Assembly (NCBI GenBank): GCA_902494595.1
Contig: CABUTY010000087.1
Span: forward strand, 1 to 6,205
Reading direction: 5' to 3'
DNA: 6,205 bases
Source: an uncultured Porphyromonadaceae bacterium
GTDB taxonomy: Bacteria > Bacteroidota > Bacteroidia > Bacteroidales > Muribaculaceae
This document shows, piece after piece, positions 5,027 to 6,205 of this stretch. Made by a program: the position numbers and the translations under genes. Position 1 is the stretch's first letter, and each line of letters starts with the position of its first letter. Below the pieces are notes generated by a model. That model saw nothing but the letters and a program-made list of their open reading frames with translations. It was not told where the DNA came from and ran no database searches.

Positions 5027-6205
5027 ATGTTCTCCAGATTCTTCATAAACAGGCCGATATTCTCGGTGGTTATCGCCGTAGTGATGGTGATAGCGGGACT
5101 TGTGGCGTTGGCAGGACTGCCGGTGACGCAGTATCCCGACATCACGCCGCCCACGGTGATGGTGTCGGCGGAATATCCCGGAGCCAACGCCGTCACGGTG
5201 GCCCGCAGCGTCGGCACCCCCATCGAACAGCAGATCAACGGTACCGAGGGGATGCTCTACATGAGCTCCACCTCCGGCAACGACGGCTCCTACAACCTTA
5301 CCGTCACCTTTGAGAACGGCACCGACATTGACCAGGCGGCCATCGACGTGCAGAACCGTCTCAACCTTGCTCAGTCCCAACTTCCCACATCCGTCACCGA
5401 ACAGGGTGTGAATGTCAGCAAACAGTCGAGCGACCACGTACTGTTTATAGCCCTTGAAAGCGACGATCCGCAGAGATACGATGCCCTGTACCTCACCAAC
5501 TATGCCAACCTTCACATCACCGACCCGCTGTCGCGGGTGGAAGGCGTGGGCGATGTCGGGGCTTTCGGCTCGGGCAACTACAGCATGCGCGTGTGGCTCA
5601 ATCCGGAGCTTATGCGTGTGCGTGGCCTGACACCCGAGGATGTTGCCGCCGCCATTCGCGCCCAGAACATGGAGGTGTCGTCGGGTGCCGTGGGACAGAG
5701 ACCGTCGGGCGACAAAACAGACTTCAGCTATACTCTCGACGTCGACGGCAGGCTGTCGGATGTGGAGCAATTCGAGAATATAGTGTTGCGCAGCAATGGC
5801 CAGAATATTTTGCGCCTCGGCGATGTGGCGAGAGTGGAGCTGGGCAGCACTTCATATTCGGGAGTAGCTTTGGTCAATGGCCGCGAACTGGCTATGATTG
5901 GCGTCAGCCAGCTCCCCGGCTCAAACGCCATGGATGTGGCCAAGGCAGCTCTCAAGGAACTCGACAACCTCAGCGATTATTTCCCCGAAGGCGTCTCCTA
6001 TCGCGTAATCCAGAACTCCACAGACTTCGTAAAGGCCTCTCTCGACGACCTTATGGTGACATTCCTGGAGACCACGCTTATTGTGATGCTGGTGATACTG
6101 CTGTTTCTGCAGAACTGGCGTGCGGTGGTGATACCGATGCTTACCATCCCTGTGTCGCTGATAGCCACGTTGGCCGTGATGAGGCTGATGGGGTTCTCGC
6201 TCAAC
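5027..6205 (+). CDS. Efflux RND transporter permease subunit, HAE1 family (AcrB-like), 3' end outside window
   Basis: The window contains the first 393 residues of a protein that is normally about 1,030-1,050 residues long. ATG at 5027 follows the adaptor stop by 12 nt. The protein is the proton-driven drug exporter of the pump. The N-terminus FFINRPIFSVVIA with TM1 at about 10-30 is diagnostic, followed by LPVTQYPDITPPTVMVSAEY (31-50), YPGANAVTV (50-58), NGTEGMLYMSS (71-81), the porter-domain stretch VEGVGDVGAFGSGNYSMRVW (171-190) and LTPEDVAAAIRAQN (201-214). TM2 lies at about 341-361, ending LFLQNWRA, and TM3 at about 366-385. The window stops at GFSLN, just before TM4, where AcrB carries its two proton-relay aspartates, so their presence cannot be checked. 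The pattern fits hydrophobe/amphiphile (HAE1) exporters rather than heavy-metal (CusA) ones. No frameshift is seen in the visible part. Confidence 0.93.
   Translation, partial: MFSRFFINRPIFSVVIAVVMVIAGLVALAGLPVTQYPDITPPTVMVSAEYPGANAVTVARSVGTPIEQQINGTEGMLYMSSTSGNDGSYNLTVTFENGTDIDQAAIDVQNRLNLAQSQLPTSVTEQGVNVSKQSSDHVLFIALESDDPQRYDALYLTNYANLHITDPLSRVEGVGDVGAFGSGNYSMRVWLNPELMRVRGLTPEDVAAAIRAQNMEVSSGAVGQRPSGDKTDFSYTLDVDGRLSDVEQFENIVLRSNGQNILRLGDVARVELGSTSYSGVALVNGRELAMIGVSQLPGSNAMDVAKAALKELDNLSDYFPEGVSYRVIQNSTDFVKASLDDLMVTFLETTLIVMLVILLFLQNWRAVVIPMLTIPVSLIATLAVMRLMGFSLN

Noticed and set aside
4943..5770. 275-codon open frame on the minus strand opposite the adaptor and permease genes
   Set aside because: A shadow of the GC-rich, C- and G-ending codons of the efflux genes; its translation is rich in His, Val and Arg and has no domain logic.

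Overview
The window looks like a chromosomal segment from a gut Bacteroidales bacterium, possibly of the Muribaculaceae. Three things suggest this: a near-perfect Bacteroidetes-type promoter (TTTG-N19-TAnnTTTG) at 1942-1972, the absence of Shine-Dalgarno sequences before most genes, and the types of protein encoded. The assignment is inferred from pattern alone, with no search behind it.

The window has two unlike halves. The left 2.4 kb is AT-richer, gene-poor and decayed. It holds: the 3' end of an unrecognised + strand gene (2-184); a strong hairpin between convergent genes (255-287); a 110-residue single-TM orphan on the minus strand (306-638); an upstream region with helically phased AGTGGTA repeats (673-841); a minus-strand terminator with a UUCG loop (880-904); and a broken RhuM-family gene with a PLD-like C-terminal domain (937-1682, minus). 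That gene lacks its N-terminal region and is frameshifted at a run of six G/C bases. Next comes a cluster of inverted repeats (1715-1833 and 2294-2346) around a compact transcription unit: promoter 1942-1972, a 61-codon hydrophobic reading frame 2024-2209 with one in-frame TGA, and a terminator at 2221-2250.

The right 3.7 kb is GC-richer and tightly packed. It encodes a tripartite HAE1-type RND multidrug efflux pump in the order outer-membrane channel (2471-3892), lipoprotein periplasmic adaptor (3896-5014) and inner-membrane permease (5027 to the window end, first 393 residues only). Gaps of 3 and 12 nt indicate one operon. The permease would use the proton gradient to capture substrates, the adaptor would bridge the periplasm, and the channel would carry substrates across the outer membrane. 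No regulator gene is visible; an imperfect palindrome over a weak promoter candidate at about 2397-2441 is the only hint of control.

The efflux operon is a recognisable family in a somewhat unusual gene order. The parts most worth a second look are the repeat-bounded mini-cassette with its TGA-interrupted ORF and the phased repeats at 673-841.
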